Notes: generated by a model from the letters alone, not told the origin. A stretch of 64,000 bases of DNA from Bimuria novae-zelandiae CBS 107.79 (GCA_010015655.1 ML976722.1:62001-126000); one strand, 5' to 3'; shown: positions 1 through 13,174, numbered from the stretch's first letter. Numbers and translations are program-made.

Positions 1-87
1 AACTCCGTCCATGATGCATCAGTTACTTCCTTTTGACACTCCTCCAATATGCAGAAAGAAACCCGCCAATGCCCAAATCACTCCGTC

Positions 88-3000
88 CTATTTTGCGTTT
101 TCCTCCGAGGCGCCCTTGTTGCCCAAGAGCATTGCTCGGAAATCGTCGTTGCTCTTCGCCTCCACACTATTAGCTTCTCCAGTATTGTGAGGAACCGTAG
201 GCCTGCCGAAGCCGAGCCCTGATTTCCCACGACCACGCAGCCCGCCACGAGCGTATCCGCGCGCAGCAGCAGGCCTGTTCACACGTGCAGGCTGCACAAA
301 TGCGGTACCCGCTTTCCACTCTCCCTTTTGTGCAATGAGATCCTTGTACCGACCAATGCGCAGCTTCCTGCCCTCAAAGTCCACACCTTGGAGTGCAATC
401 TCAGCTTTACCCGCCTGCTCCACACTCTCGAATTCAATCACAGCACCGCCATGCTGGGGCATAAGCGTAATCTTCTTATACCCAAACGGTTCCACGAGGG
501 CCTTGACACGGACGTCATTGACAGTATCTGGAACGTTGAGGAGTGCGATACTTCGGTCCCCTTTGGTACCCGTGGTCGTATCTTGCTTCCCGGGCGTTTC
601 CTCTCGCTCCGCTGGAGACACTGCGTTTTCAATCGTAGACTTGACCTTCGGCTTCGTCGTCTCTGCGCGATCTTGCGCAATCTCTACCTTGAGTTCCATG
701 CCCCAGAAGTCTTTGCCGTTCATACCATTTACCGCTGCATCAGCATCCTACACGTTGGTCAGCATGATCATCGTGTCGATCTAAATGAACACACATACCT
801 CTTTGCGTTCGTAAACAACATAGCCGAACCCCTTGTTGTTTCCGTTTGGCAAGGTGGGAATGTTGACCCGGTCAATCTTGCCGAACTGTCCGAAGGCTTC
901 TTGTATTTCGCGCTTCTTGATCTTGAAGTTGAGTCTCCAGACGTAGACCTCGCGACCCTCCGCAGTTGCACCATCGCGCTTCTTCTTCGCATTGGGATTC
1001 GAGATCTTGGCAATGATCTTCAGTCCCTCCACGTCCGTGCCGTCCAGTTTCGTAGCTGCGATTGCGGCGTCGGCATCCGCAAACTGTACGTAGCAGAAAC
1101 GACGGTGAGTGTTGTACTTGAGTGACGGGAATCGCGTGCTCAGAATCTCTCCGAATGGTTCGAAGAGCTTGCGGATGTACGCTTCATCAGCATGAGCAGG
1201 GTAATTTGCAACGTAGAGGGTAGTGCTTTGACCACGCTTGATCGTGATATCGTGTCCTTCAAAGCCCTTCGCCTCCTTGGTCAAGGCATAGTCTGCCTCT
1301 TCAGGAGATTCGAATTCCACTATCGCGACCATGCTGTCCTTTTCGGGCTTCATCGTGACATTACGGACGGTGCCAGCGTCGCTGAAAAACTGACGAATCT
1401 TGATCTGCGTTACGCTTTGAGGCAATCTTTGTACAATGACAGAGGTGTGCTCGCGGTCCCGTTTCTGGGTGAGCGAGCCAGTATCTGAAGGTGCCTCGCT
1501 AGCATGTCGGACTTCGGTCGGCGTAGATTGTGCCTCGCCAGCCTCGAGTGGTTTCGTTTTCTTCGCGGCAACATCTGTGTCAGCATCTTCGCCTCGTTTC
1601 CTCTTCCCAGACCCGTCTGCAGCGTGGCTTTGAGGCTGCTCAGGCCGAGTCGCCGCTGCTGCCGCTGCCGCCGCCTCCTCCTTTTGCCTTCTGATAACGA
1701 CCACGCGCTCTGCTCGACGTCGCTCGATCTGCGCGCTCCGCACTTTGAGAACGGTTTCGTGCTGCTCGCAATGCATAACGTACATGTCAATCAATGGCTC
1801 TGGCTGATCGATGGTGTGAAGCTGCGCCATCCCGAACTCAAGAACAGTTGTCGCTCGAGTGGGCGCTTGGAGTTGCTGCCCCCGGTTGCTGTTGTCCCGC
1901 ATCGCATGATTGGCCCACAGAACCATCTCCCAGATGTAGTATCGGTACCAAAAGTCGTATGAGTCTTTATGCTTTTTGACAAGAGCGTTCCAAACTTGCC
2001 GTGCTTCGTCAGGATTGCCTCGTTGCAGCCAGAACTTGATGTGTATGCGCTCCAGACGATATTTCGAATCGCCAGGCCAGTCCCGACCATACTTCTTCAT
2101 ACCCACCTCGCGTACCAGCTCCAATGCTGAACGTATGCCGACTTCGGCTATATCGGCGTCATCTTCTGTTGCTGTGACATCGAATGCTCTCCGTCGGAGA
2201 TAACCGCACCAGGCAATTTGGACTTTTATGAGCTCTTCCAGGTCGGCCTGCTCAAGTAACCCCGTTGACGTCGCGGTATGCTTAATACCTTCGATCTCAT
2301 TAAAATCCCTCTGCTCAGCTTCGAGGGTCAATATCCGGTGCGACCATAGAGACCCAGACCACGGACAGTGTCGAGTTGCACGCTCGAGAACCTCCAGGAG
2401 ATCGACGGAGGGATCTTTCTGCCATATCAGGAATTCAACGTGATCTTCCCATAGCGTTGAGTCTACAGGGAAGCGAAGCGTAGCACGCTCGAACAAAGCA
2501 TTGACTAGAGGAAAACTGTACACTCCCATCGTCTTCTTCTCCCATTTTAAATACCGTGTTAGTGCATAGTGTTCAGTGTCTCTGTCGCCAGCTTGAGTAG
2601 CCTTCAGTAAATTGAACTCGAATTCTTCGCGATGGGTGTACTGCTGTTTGATATGCGTATTTTGCTGGATGGCTTGCTCCATTGCTTCTTCGGCATTCCC
2701 GCCTATGTGAGAGATGAAGGAAGCGTATTTTGACAACGTTTCACCCCATGTCGCGTGTGGTTGACCAAGTCGCTCGCGGTAGATGTTGGTGATCCTCACG
2801 GCTTTGTCCTGTTTCTCTTGACTTGAGGCGCTCCGGTCCATGTCATCTTGAAGGAACTGAATGTAGTGATCCCACACGACACTGCTGTCTTGGAGATTGT
2901 ACTTGACGCTCTCAGCGCCCTGCCGCCAGATGTCTTGAAGTAACACAGGTGTGAACAGCTCACGTCCTACAGCTCTGTCCTCTTCTGACCACTGCTCTGG

Positions 3001-4210
3001 CGGATGTTGTTCCCACGAGCAAGCTAGAAGATGGCCGAGGTATTTACCATAGGCTACCCATATCTTTGCACTTGACGGCTCGTCTTGCGTCGCCATCTTG
3101 TACATCTCGAGTACGGCCATACGATCCTCCACGTTAGCGGCTAGCGCTTTCTCGTCCTCCAGCCGGTACAACCATAATGTCTCGCCAGGCGGGTACATCT
3201 TCGCCATGTTTGCCGCTGCCTCCCGAAGGACCGACAACAACTCATATGACTGCGGGTTTCCAGGATCGATTGCGGAAATGTGGTACTGTAGGCCCTGGTG
3301 AAGCGTGGTGACGAAATTGACATGGCTGTAGTAGTCCAGTGGGTTTTCGTGCAGAGACTTGTCCAGCTGCGTGAGGTATTCGACATGCTCAGGTGCAAGC
3401 GCGCGCGCAGCAAAGTTGCGCGTTTGTGGGGAAGCGTCGCCCATGCTGATGTCGGTCGTCACGGAGCCCCCGGAGATGGAGCGTGGCATGTTTTGGAGAC
3501 TGCAAGTCGCGGGTCAGTAAAATTGAAAACACGCCAAGACCACCAGTGCGGGCAACCGCGACCGACGCGTGACGTGACGTCCCTCCAGGATACACTTCCG
3601 CTGGTTCACAGCTCTCATGCGATTCATTTTCAGCGCATCCTAGGGCAACTCACCGCATTATCACGTCCAAGCACAGCACGCGGATCACAAGCCACCGCAA
3701 CAAACGAAATATGGCCTACCTGAAAGACGGTCGCTGCGCAACGGAGCTCTGTCTTGCAGCTTGTTGCTGATGTTGATGCTGCATGGCTGCCAGATCTGCA
3801 GCCTGTCAGCTCTCTTCTCCCAGCAACATTTATCCCCTCATGCAAGATCTTCACCCACCTGCCAAAGTATCCATGCCGGGAGTTGATGCCTGTCGAGTGT
3901 ACGGGTGCGGAGGTGTCATTCGTGCATCGCGCGGAGAATGTATGGCTCGTTCGGGCGGCGTACTCGTTGCGCTGTGGATCGCGCGTGTGCCATTGGTGTA
4001 GGTGACACCTGGGGAGGGTAGTTGTTGTTGGTACGAGAGGTGCGGCGAAGACGTGATCTGCTTGCTGAGACCGGACGGTGTGCGCGAGGGTATCTGCCTT
4101 ATTGCGCGTTTGCTCGAGGACGGTCTCGAAGGCGAATTCTGCGCCGGATGTGGTGGGGGCGTCTCTTGCGCCGGCGAGTCCTGCGGCGACAACAGCGAGT
4201 TGATGTCCAT
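88..4210 (-). CDS. PRP24: U4/U6 snRNA-associated splicing factor Prp24 (SART3-like)
   Basis: Recycling factor that re-anneals U4 and U6 snRNAs in the nucleus. Proposed exons on the minus strand: 4210-3859, 3795-3720, 3499-799 and 747-88, about 1262 aa. All phases fit, and each intron has a branch-like CTGAC before its AG. The N-terminus (MDINSLLSPQDSP...) is a low-complexity Ser/Pro region like that of other filamentous fungi. HAT-type helical repeats follow (roughly residues 180-650), then a Lys/Glu-rich linker. Four RRM-like domains lie at roughly 830-900, 905-985, 995-1070 and 1108-1180. The C-terminus SNDDFRAMLLG matches the Lsm-binding tail of Prp24, which strongly supports the call. The first two exons are easily missed because the third exon has its own in-frame Met at 3489. 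Intron 2 is long (220 bp). An in-frame Met at 4330 is possible, but 4210 gives the conserved start. Confidence 0.9.
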
Positions 4211-4908
4211 GGCGGCGTCGCTTCTTTTATTTCGTCCTCCCGCGCTGCGCCCTTGTATACTCTTATTCTTACACGCGCCCTGCCAGATGTTGCTATTACT
4301 TTTTTTTTTCGCGACGACGTATGCGCCCAAGTCCAGTGCCGTCGCACTGCTGCAGGGACCGTTATGTATCGAAAGTGAAGCGGACGGAGGTCACGGCGGG
4401 CAACATGGGACGCAAGCTGAGTTCGCGGCGTGGACTCAGCCTGTCACTCGGGGAATACAAGAATGAGCGTATGGCTAGAGGCAGCAAGCCGGCAGACTGG
4501 AAGTCTCGGCAGGCCTTGAGGAGGAATCAAACACGTCAAGCTAAGGCCGGCAATGGCGGGTCCAGTCTCCCAGCTAATGACGGCACAGCTTGCAGCCGCC
4601 TCGCCAATCTAATCGGTATGGGTTGAGGGTTTTGGGGGTTTTGTTAGTGATATGGATGCAGCAACATGCAAAGAATAGGAGTAACGCTCCCGAACAGTAC
4701 GAGCAGAAGGTTTGCGCTTGTTGCATATTAGGGAAGCCCATTATACTGTTGATAGGCATCAGATGACGATCTACAGTCACGTGCCGCGGTGTTGCAACCC
4801 CTGCACGCGTCTCGGCTAGTGCCGCGAAGCCGCGCCTCAGAATTTCGTCGGGACCTCACCAGAGGCGTCGTCCATCAACGTCGACGCATTGGGTCGCCGC
4901 ACATCAGA
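4211..4908. promoter_or_regulatory. Divergent promoter region PRP24 / MRPL22
   Basis: About 700 bp between two divergently transcribed genes. A run of T (A on the minus strand) near 4300 lies just upstream of the PRP24 start. I see no further gene, repeat or RNA here; the open frames lack conserved features. Confidence 0.5.
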
Positions 4909-6222
4909 ATGAGCGCCCGAATACCAGTCCGGCGGCTGGGGCAGTCATGTCAGTCGCGCTTTCTACTCTCACACCCGCAGGCCCGCCTAACAATCCACAG
5001 GCCTTGCGGCTGTCCGACCACGGTCGACGTACTGGATCAACACGAATCGAGCGTTCGGAAACTTCCTGAAGAAGAGCGAAAAGCCGAAAGACGGCTCTAA
5101 AGATATCGACCTTTCCAACCCCCTCCTCGACGAATATCTAGCCAAGCGCGGCGGCACCAAAGGCGAACCCCCCAAGCGCCCCGTCCCCAAAACCGGCGAC
5201 CTCTCCCCCAATTCCATTTTCAACAAAGACTACGAGATCCCCGGATACCAATTCGGTATGGACTCCGCCGAGCTCGAAGCCCTAAAAGCAGCGAACAAAG
5301 CGCGCGACGACGCCCTCCAGCTACAACGCGAAAAAGAGCTGCACTCGCTCGCCCTCGACCCCTTGCCGAAAGAACGTCGGGAATTCGAGCGGAAGCTGAT
5401 CATTAAGAGCCTGCAAAAACAAGGCCGTGTGACCAAAAAGGTTCACCTAATGAGGACCGAAAGGGAGATGACGTACAAGTCTCAGAACGTCCCGACGAGC
5501 GTCAAGAAGATGGTGCGCTTGATGCACCTGATCCAGGGGAAGACCATCGAAGAGGCGCTCATCCAGTTGCGCTTTTCCAAGAAGCGCATCGCAAGGGACG
5601 TCATCAAGGGCTTGCAGACCGCGCGCGATGAGGCCATTGCAGCTCGGGGCATGGGTCTTGGCGCGGCCGCTGATGTCCGCGCTGCTCCCTCTGGGAGGAA
5701 ATCGGTTAAGGAAGGCGAGGAGGATCCCGAAGAGAACAGCAATTTGTATCTCGCTGATGGGACGCGGAGGAGACAGGCCAACAAGGCGAAGGGCACGGTC
5801 ATCGAGCTGAAGGATGGCAGCAGGAAAGTGGTCACGGATCCAACGGAGATGTACATCCATCGGGCGTGGGCGACCAAGGGACCGGAGACAAAGAGCCCGG
5901 AGTTCAGGGCAAGGGGACGAGCGAATATGTTGCATCACCGGTCGTCGAGTGAGTCTTCCCATTCGTGGTGGGCGAGAGAAACGCGGCGAAGCTTGGGCGC
6001 TATTTGCTACAAGACTGACGGCTTTCTTGACCACCCTGCATCTAACTCTCCTATCTATGGTGCGGTGCTAACATACGAACAGAATTCAACGTCCACCTCA
6101 AGGAAGAGAAGACGCGCATGCGTATCTCCGAGGAAATCCAGAAGAAGCGCGCAAACAAGCCGCTCTGGCACCCTCTCCCCGACCGGCCTGTCACCGCGCA
6201 GAGGCAGTACTGCCTGTGGTAA
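4909..6222 (+). CDS. MRPL22: Mitochondrial large-subunit ribosomal protein uL22m
   Basis: Structural protein of the mitochondrial 54S subunit near the exit tunnel. Proposed exons are 4909-4948, 5001-5948 and 6083-6222, giving 375 aa. The first exon encodes a basic, Arg-rich presequence (MSARIPVRRLGQS). Intron 1 (52 bp) ends CCTAACAATCCACAG and restores the frame; intron 2 (134 bp) ends CTAACATACGAACAG. The uL22 core follows in the middle, with SVKKMVRLMHLIQGKTIEEA and the RFSKKRIARDVIKGL helix. The end HPLPDRPVTAQRQYCLW is typical of the fungal mitochondrial family. A GTG-initiated frame from 4789 overlaps exon 1 but is not an ATG start. The gene is divergent from PRP24. Confidence 0.88.
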
Positions 6223-6481
6223 CACCCCGGTACTTGTTCAAATGTCGTTGTAACATATGTATACCAAGGGACGCGCAATACCATAGCATTTGCCTTAAAG
6301 GACATGTATCATATACCATTCAAGCATGTACACCAATCCTCAGTGTCCCATCATCCAAAGCAGCGTGCTTCATCCGGGTATACGTCGCCAACTTTTGAAA
6401 ACACATCCAATATACAAGTCCAAACGCCGTCGCTATGCAATTGCCTAAATGTACCACACATACCACCAGATTTTGGTCTAA
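6223..6481. other. Convergent 3' intergenic spacer
   Basis: About 260 bp between the stops of MRPL22 (+) and UTP15 (-), presumably holding both polyadenylation regions. No gene is seen. Confidence 0.4.
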
Positions 6482-8188
6482 CTAGCTCTCGATGGCATCC
6501 AGGCCCTGCGCCGGTGCACCGGCGCTCGCGGTCAACATGTCGAGCATGCCTTTGACGCCCCAGGCCGCTTGGCTCGCCTCGACGAGCTCTTTGACCTTTT
6601 GATTTAGTGAGTCGAATAGCATATCGATTTCTTCGCTGCGGCCGAGTTGATCGGCGTACAGATCGAGGACGACGAGTGCGATGTCGGTCGTGAGGCGCGT
6701 GATGCGGTAGTCGGGGATGTGCTTGATGAGCCAGCGCAACACCGGCTGCAGCGTGATTTCATCACGGTTGACGAGCGCGGCGTTGAGTGCGCTGCGGTGG
6801 CGCAGTGCGGTGAAGACTGTTATCGAGTGCTCTCTTGCGTTGTTACCCTGTCGTAACGTCAACATCCCCATCAGAGCTGGTAGTGGAAATTGAAAGATCG
6901 TTCATACCTTCTGCGTCAGCACGATGTCCAGCGCCTTAGCATAGTGGCCATGTCGCAGTAACTCGGCCCATGGGTAGCTCTTATTAATGCGTCCTCTTGA
7001 GTTGGGATCCACCACGACATCCACGCCTTCACCCGTGAAATCGCGGCCGCGCATCCGCTTCGCCCATCCTTTCCCTCGCTTGCGCTTCTTTGCTTGGTCG
7101 TACTCTTCGATTTTGCCGGCAATGAGAGCTTGCATTTCTTTCTCGCGCTCTCGCGCAAGGGCTTTTTGTTCACCGGAAAGCCTGGTCTTGATGGATAGGA
7201 GGCCGGACTGCATTCCGACCGCGATGTGCTTGTCTTCGCCTCGGGAGGGTATGACACTGAGCGAGAGGATGGGTGAGGGGTACTTCATGCCTGCTACCAC
7301 GTTCCATCCCGTAGTTTCGAAGACCTTGACGTGTCCGTCGAGAGCACCAGAGAGCACTCGTTCGCCATTGTTCGCGAGGGATAGTGCGGTGACGGTCTTC
7401 TGGTGGTTGCGAAGGAGGTGCATTGGTTTCGCTGCCACAATGTCCAGAACGCTGATGGTGTTATCGCTCGAGGCTAAGACAGCGGTTCCTGACGGCATGG
7501 GAAGGACTGCCTCCACGGGGGCAGCATGCTTGAACACCATAACTGCCTTGCCTCCTGTTCTTGAGTCCCATAATCGCACAGTCTGATCGTAACTTCCCGA
7601 AACCAACAGCCCGCTTTGCGCGGGCATGAATGTTCCGCAGCGCACATAGTCCTGATGTCCGTCGAAGGTGGTGATGCTCTTGTCGGACGGCAGATCCCAT
7701 AACCGCACTGTGCAATCGTCGGAACAACTCATCAGACTCGTGAGCTCGCTTGGATTCCACTCCGTCACCCACACGGGTTGTTTGTGCTCCTTCCACGTCT
7801 TCAAGATCGCCCTCGAATTTGCGTCAAAGGCCTGGATCGTCCCGCTGTCTCCTCCCGCCACCAAAATTCTGCCATCTCTTCTGATATTGCCCGAATGCGC
7901 AATGTCATCGACCCCAAATCTCGAGATATTCTTGACGGGCTTGCGGGTTTTCGACGAGAAGATCTGTACGCGCGAGCCTGTAGTGACGGCAAAGAGATCC
8001 TGCGCAGGACCGAGGAGGTTTGAGGCGGGTCGTGGCGGTATCGAAATATGCGTTACAGGCGAAGAATGTTGTGAGGGATCGAGACGGAGTTCAGTGCCGA
8101 AAGAAGACCAGTATTTTTGCTCTGCTGTGATAGTCGCTGGCCCTTTGGGCAGCTTTACGAGCGGCAGAGGCTGCACTTCGGCGGCCAT
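6482..8188 (-). CDS. UTP15: U3 snoRNA-associated WD40 protein Utp15
   Basis: Subunit of the t-UTP/UTPA part of the nucleolar small-subunit processome; acts in pre-18S rRNA processing and in rDNA transcription in yeast. Exons 8188-6908 and 6847-6482 (61 bp intron, GTATGA...GTTGAC...ACAG) give 548 aa. WD40 repeats cover about residues 60-340, with clear repeat ends such as CSDDCTVRLWD and SGSYDQTVRLWD. A basic segment (KKRKRGKGWAKRMRGR) follows. The helical UTP15 C-terminal domain is split over the intron (PWAELLRHGHYAKALDIVL, then LQPVLRWLIKHIPDYRI). The start is placed at MAAEVQPLP, which matches family length; an in-frame Met upstream at 8335 would add an unconserved extension. Confidence 0.92.
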
Positions 8189-8653
8189 TGTGGGCGATTC
8201 AGCGGTGTGAACTGGATGTGTCGTCGTCGTGGTCGAACTTGCACTTTGCGCCCGAACTTTTTTTGGTGGAAGGCGCGCTAGGACGGAAGTGGAAAACGCA
8301 GCTTCTCCGCCTGCGCGCTCATTGCAGCGGACCATCCCGTTTCAGCTGAAATTGATTCACCCGTTTGCGCAAATGCGCGAGCTCCTGCAAGTGCTCCGAG
8401 CGAACGAGGAGGCTGTTCTATATGAGATCTCGCCCCCTCCGGCATAGTGCCAATACCTGGCAGCCTGACGATCCCCGCACCTTCTTCATCATTCTCGGAC
8501 GCGTGCACAAGCCTCGTCAGACAGCCATCAAAAGACTAGGTGCTGTCTGCCGTCTATTATCATGAGACACATTACATCCCGCTTTTGTTTGCTTTGTTGC
8601 CGACGAGATCGAATATTTGACACGCCATCCTAAGCCACCCGTGGTGAACGATC
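8189..8653. promoter_or_regulatory. Divergent promoter UTP15 / homeodomain gene
   Basis: About 465 bp between divergent start codons, with no recognisable gene. It must carry both promoters; I cannot point to individual sites. Confidence 0.45.
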
Positions 8654-11295
8654 ATGGCGGGCGAACCACTCGACAGCCTGGAAGAGTTCTTTGATTTTGG
8701 GAAGTTGGAGAGCGACAACAATCTCTACAATCATTCTGCCCAACATGAACCTTCGACACGATTCTCGCCTTCGCTTGGATCGGACAGTGCTATGGACTGG
8801 CAGCCCACCCCTCTTGACATGGGCGCGTCTACCTTACCGTACGGATTTTCTTACGGCATACCCGAGGCACCAATTCCAAATCTAGAGACTTTCGACCCCA
8901 TGTTACCGTTGGCTCACAACGCGTCGGTAACGCAATTGCATATGGTTGATGATCTCAACACAGCTCCGTCATATTCATGGCAACACCACCCTATGCCACA
9001 AGAGGGGGATGTTATCACACTAAGGCAAGAAACGAATCATCCGGCTCGCCCGCAACGAAGCAACACCGTCGCTCGAAAGCCGGCCTCCGCCAAGCGGAAA
9101 GGTGCCTCCACTCGACTTCCTGCGGAAGCAAGACAGATGCTGGAGGAAGAATTTGCAACGAACCCGTACCCATGCTCTTGGGAGGTTGACATCATTGCCC
9201 ACCAAGCCAACTTGGATGTCAAAAGGGTTAGAAACTGGTTCAACAATACTCGTGCCCGCAAGACACCAGAATGTCAAGGTGAGGTACTTGTTGTGAAGTT
9301 CAGAATGCTACTGACAATGTTCAGAATCAGCTGATGGCGTCTTGTCGAGACCAAACGGAAGCACTACGTCGCTTTCATCAAAGCTCTCTCGGGACAGTCT
9401 GGAAGCTCTGGACAAGCAGGCCGATGAGGCAGTCCAACCACCCCAACCTCCCCTTGCAGTGTATCTGGCGCAAAGCTATCAACAAGAAGCTGTCCCTTAT
9501 TCAGCCATACAAGCTGCCATAGATCACGGCTCAATCAGTGATGAAGGTGACTTTCAGTTCGACGGATCTTCCAGTTCACGAGTCGGCCGATCGGGTTCCG
9601 TTATCACCTCGGTCACTTCCTCCGACGGCACCGCGCCAACAACGTACAGCAGTGGCAGCAACATGTCCTCATTTGGAAGAGCTCGCAGACGTGGTCGTCG
9701 GCGCATGGAGTGGAAGCAAGCTCCATACACCAGGACCAAATACAATGGCCTTAACAGTGCCGGTGTGCCACAAGAGAACTTGCCCTTTTGCTGCACATTT
9801 TGCCCCCGCGCTTTCAAGACGAAGTATGAGTGGATTCGCCACGAGGATTCAGTACACGCTCTACGCACTACGTGGATCTGTTGCGATAACAAGAACGCTC
9901 CGCTTCTTTCATGCCCGTTCTGCGGCCAGATGCGTCCCGATGAATACCACATGGCCAGTCATAAGTACCAGCAATGCCGGAATAAACCTGAGTCACAGCG
10001 CACATTCTACCGTCGCGACCATTTCATTCAGCACCTGCACCACGTACATTTCGCCAATGTCAAGCACCCATCGGCGCGTCTTGGTTGCCAAACACGCCTA
10101 CTCGACAGCGAGGGAGGCAATTTTGGTTGCAAGGATCTTGCCATAAGGTGGAGAAGATTTGGCGCACCTATCAAAGCAGACGATCCTATGCTGTGTTGCG
10201 GCTTCTGTGGAAAGCGCGAAAGAGGCTGGAGCGAGCGGTGTGAGCATGTCGCCGAGCACATGGCAGCAGGCGAGTGGGACCGGTCAGCTTGGTGGCCAGA
10301 GCGATTGGAATGCCACTTGGAAAACCTATGTCGGCCTGGTGCAGTGGGACCTTTCCGCTGTCGCTACTGCCGTAAGGTCTTCGCCAATGTCGACGCTATG
10401 AACAAACACTCCCATTGTCGCGTGTGGAGCTGTCGCTTTCTCCGGTAAGTCCTCGATTTACAATGAGTTCTCATCTGTAAAATACTGACCAAGTAGATCG
10501 TTCGACGATGTCGCTGCTGAGAACGCGGGTCCGCCATTGTGCCCCCAGTTCCCCTCTCCAAAGGCTCACCATTGTCACCTATGCGGTGGAGGTTATAGAG
10601 CGTTCCATATCGAGCATGCTCAGCACTATCACTGCTATCGTCAATGTGATCAGGCCTTGTATACGTCCGAAGAAGATTTTCTGCACCATATGCATCAATT
10701 CCACGGCGCCTCCGAGCCGCAGTTACTCCAAGGTAACTCCATACTGGAACAGAACTTTTCTAGAAACAAAGGTGCATCTTTCGAGCCTCTTCAGCTTGAT
10801 GAGATCATGCAAGGCTGTCGGATGGGTGACCCGAGCGCGACCTTTGTCGACCCGATCGTTGCTGAACAAGCACCTCAGGCTTCAGCTCCAACACGAAGGT
10901 CACGACCATCGACACCGAAGACACAAGAGTCAATAACAAACTCACGCAAACATACCAAAACGCAGCGTAAGCGTGCTGACAGCTCGGATTCGGCTCCAGT
11001 CGCACAAGGGCCGCGATTCTTCCGCCTTAGTCCTCTGGTACCCTTTTTATCGACCCGTGTCTATTATTTACGCAGCGCAATACCGGCAAGTCTGTTTCCA
11101 GATGGCAAAGCAGTCTTGGAAGAGGTGCAAAAACCCTATGTGGCATCGCTTGTCATGAGCGCTGGGCTGGTCGGCATGGCAGGGCTTCGTTTCCCTGTAA
11201 ATATGAAGAAAGATGGGCTGAGGGGGCCGGTGGAACTCACTTTAGAAGAGGAGGATGATTATTCTGAGGCCGCTGCGCACTCGATGACCCGTTGA
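8654..11295 (+). CDS. Homeodomain (TALE/KN type) plus C2H2 zinc-finger regulator
   Basis: Predicted nuclear DNA-binding protein of 847 aa. Exons are 8654-9278, 9325-10444 and 10497-11295; introns are 46 and 52 bp with CTGAC branch points. Residues about 150-205 form a homeodomain with the diagnostic third helix VKRVRNWFNNTRARK, preceded by NPYPCSWEVD, as in the KN/TALE class. The middle of the protein has several Cys/His pairs of C2H2 type (for example CTFCPRAFKTKYEWIRHEDSVH and CPFCGQMRPDEYHMASHKYQQC), a further one near CRYCRKVFANVDAMNKHSHC, and more in exon 3 (HHCHLCGGGY). The rest is low complexity. This homeodomain-C2H2 arrangement is known in filamentous ascomycetes; targets are unknown. 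The gene is intact. Confidence 0.85.
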
Positions 11296-11707
11296 CACAG
11301 GAGTCCAACCGGGTCAACAAATATTATACACGTGGCACTGTACAATTCCCGCAGCCAGCAATGGAAGATCATGAGTAGTCCACCGTTTGTTGTTTCATCG
11401 AAATTTTTTGACCGAAGGCGGATGACAATCCAAAGTTCTGCCTAGATTACCACCTTCAATAATCTCCATGACAACAACGTCAAGCCTCGTCAAAACAATT
11501 GTACTCCGCTCATTGATGCCTAACGCCTAAAAGGAGATCAATGTGTAACGCGTGGGCCTAGTGATGGAAGCGCAGGTAATGTCCGCTCGTCGCCCAGTGC
11601 GCGTGAATTCACAATAAATACAAAGCGACTGCAAACATTACTCCCATCCTACAATTCTTCCTAACGCTCCATCCACGGGTTCTCTTATCGTGTCCACCAC
11701 AACGACT
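11296..11707. other. Intergenic region, nothing recognised
   Basis: About 410 bp between the homeodomain gene and the first F-box-like gene, ordinary in composition. It presumably holds a terminator and a promoter; no gene or repeat is seen. Confidence 0.35.
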
Positions 11708-12707
11708 ATGGCCGCCGCAATGAGCAAAATCGCCGATGAGCAGGCTTGTAAGTACATCCATTGCATGCATTCGCCCATGAGAAGCTGGAGGATCCGAATA
11801 CCAAGCATGCTCGTAAGTGACTCGCATTTTCGATGTCATCGCCACTCATTGATGTCCCGCAGCTGCTGTGACTTCTCTGGACGAAGCCGAAGGCCTGCTC
11901 AGCAAGCTGTCCCTTGACCGGACCTGTAAGAACTCGTGCCCAACCCATCCTCCATCGACCTTACGAACCTCCCTACAGCATCAGCCATCCAACAACTCCC
12001 CACGCCCGCCCCCACCACCTGGAAGACCCTCCCCGAAGAGCTCAAGCTCAAGATCATGCGCTTCTGCATCCGCTTCGCGCATACCATCTCCTACGGCCAA
12101 CACGTCCTGCTCTCCCGCAATGCCGACCTCCTGTAAGCACCCCTCCCTCCCCAATCCGCATCCACCCCAGCTAAAACACCAAAGCAACATCCTCTTCACT
12201 AGCAAAGAGATGTACCGCCTCGGCAAAGAAGTCTACTATGGCAGCAACACCTTTACCCTCCGCGCCAACCCGAGCACCATCTTCTTCAAGCGGCGCCGCA
12301 TGGCTGTCACGCGCGCGATGCGGAAGCTAGACTTCTCGCTGCGCATCGGAGTAGGCGCTTCTGATCTCGAATACCTTGTCAAATTGGAAGAGAGCGGGGA
12401 TGCGGCGCCGCGCGATCAAGTGCCTCCACGGAAGGACAACGAGGAGATGTTGAGGGTTAGTGCTATGGCGAAGACGCACTGGCAGAAGTTGTTCCCGCGC
12501 CTGACTTTACTGCGGATCAACGTGACGTTGGAGTGTTGCGGGGTGGGGTGGGCCCTGGGGAATATAGGGGTGAAGGAGAAGGCTCGGGTGAGGCCGAGGA
12601 GTGTGGAGGTTGTGGTTGTGAGTGAGTGGAGTAGGTGTGGTGGGAAGTGCAAGAAGACGGTTAAGGGTGTGATCAAGAGTATGTTTCGGCTTCGTACGGA
12701 GGAGTAG
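11708..12707 (+). CDS. F-box-like family protein, member A
   Basis: Function unknown. Proposed exons 11708-11747, 11863-11925, 11979-12132 and 12185-12707 give 259 aa with consistent phases. The layout is shared with five relatives in this window: a short variable N-terminus; an F-box-like motif (here W-x-x-LPEELKLKIM at about residue 48); an intron at the same place (after a Leu codon split 2/1); then SKEMYRLGKEVYYGSNTF; a W-x-x-LFPRLTLLRI segment; and the C-terminal C-x-x-x-VIKSMFRLRTEE tail. The F-box assignment rests only on the LP-x-E-[IL] motif and its position. The first exon is the least certain. No disabling mutation is visible, so it is probably functional. Confidence 0.65.
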
Positions 12708-13174
12708 GTTCCTCCGGTAGGACCTGGGCTGGTTATCTACAGCGGAAACAGTGTTTCGCTTTGAGGTGTGCGGAGGGTTTGAGAGGTATGTTTGAGAGCA
12801 TGGTACGTTTTCTGTGCCGGTCACTGAGAGGGTATCAGTCGTGTCTTTGCCGACTCGATACTCGAAAATTAAAACATTTTCACGACTCCGAATCCTGCCA
12901 ATCTATGTCTGTGGACATTTTGGCATGACATGTCGAGTATGTAAACATTAATTAAGTATAATGAACAGCTGGACGTGTCGGTAAAGGAAAGGTAAAGGAG
13001 TGGTGGAAAGCGCAAACGGCAACTGCGCGCCTGGGCTACCACCCTGAACCATGCTTTCCTGCACCTGCCGCTAATGATAAGCGGGAGTTTTTGCCGCTTC
13101 ATATGTTCTTTATAATGCCAACGACGCGCCTGTGCAGTTCAGTCCCCGTGCACCACCAAACAGCCCAGCTGCCC
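12708..13174. other. Intergenic region between F-box-like paralogues
   Basis: About 470 bp containing the promoter of the next paralogue. No gene or clear repeat is seen. Confidence 0.35.

Noticed and set aside
4789..5100. Frame over MRPL22 exon 1 starting at 4789
   Set aside because: It begins with GTG and is out of phase with the ribosomal protein; the spliced ATG at 4909 gives the proper presequence.
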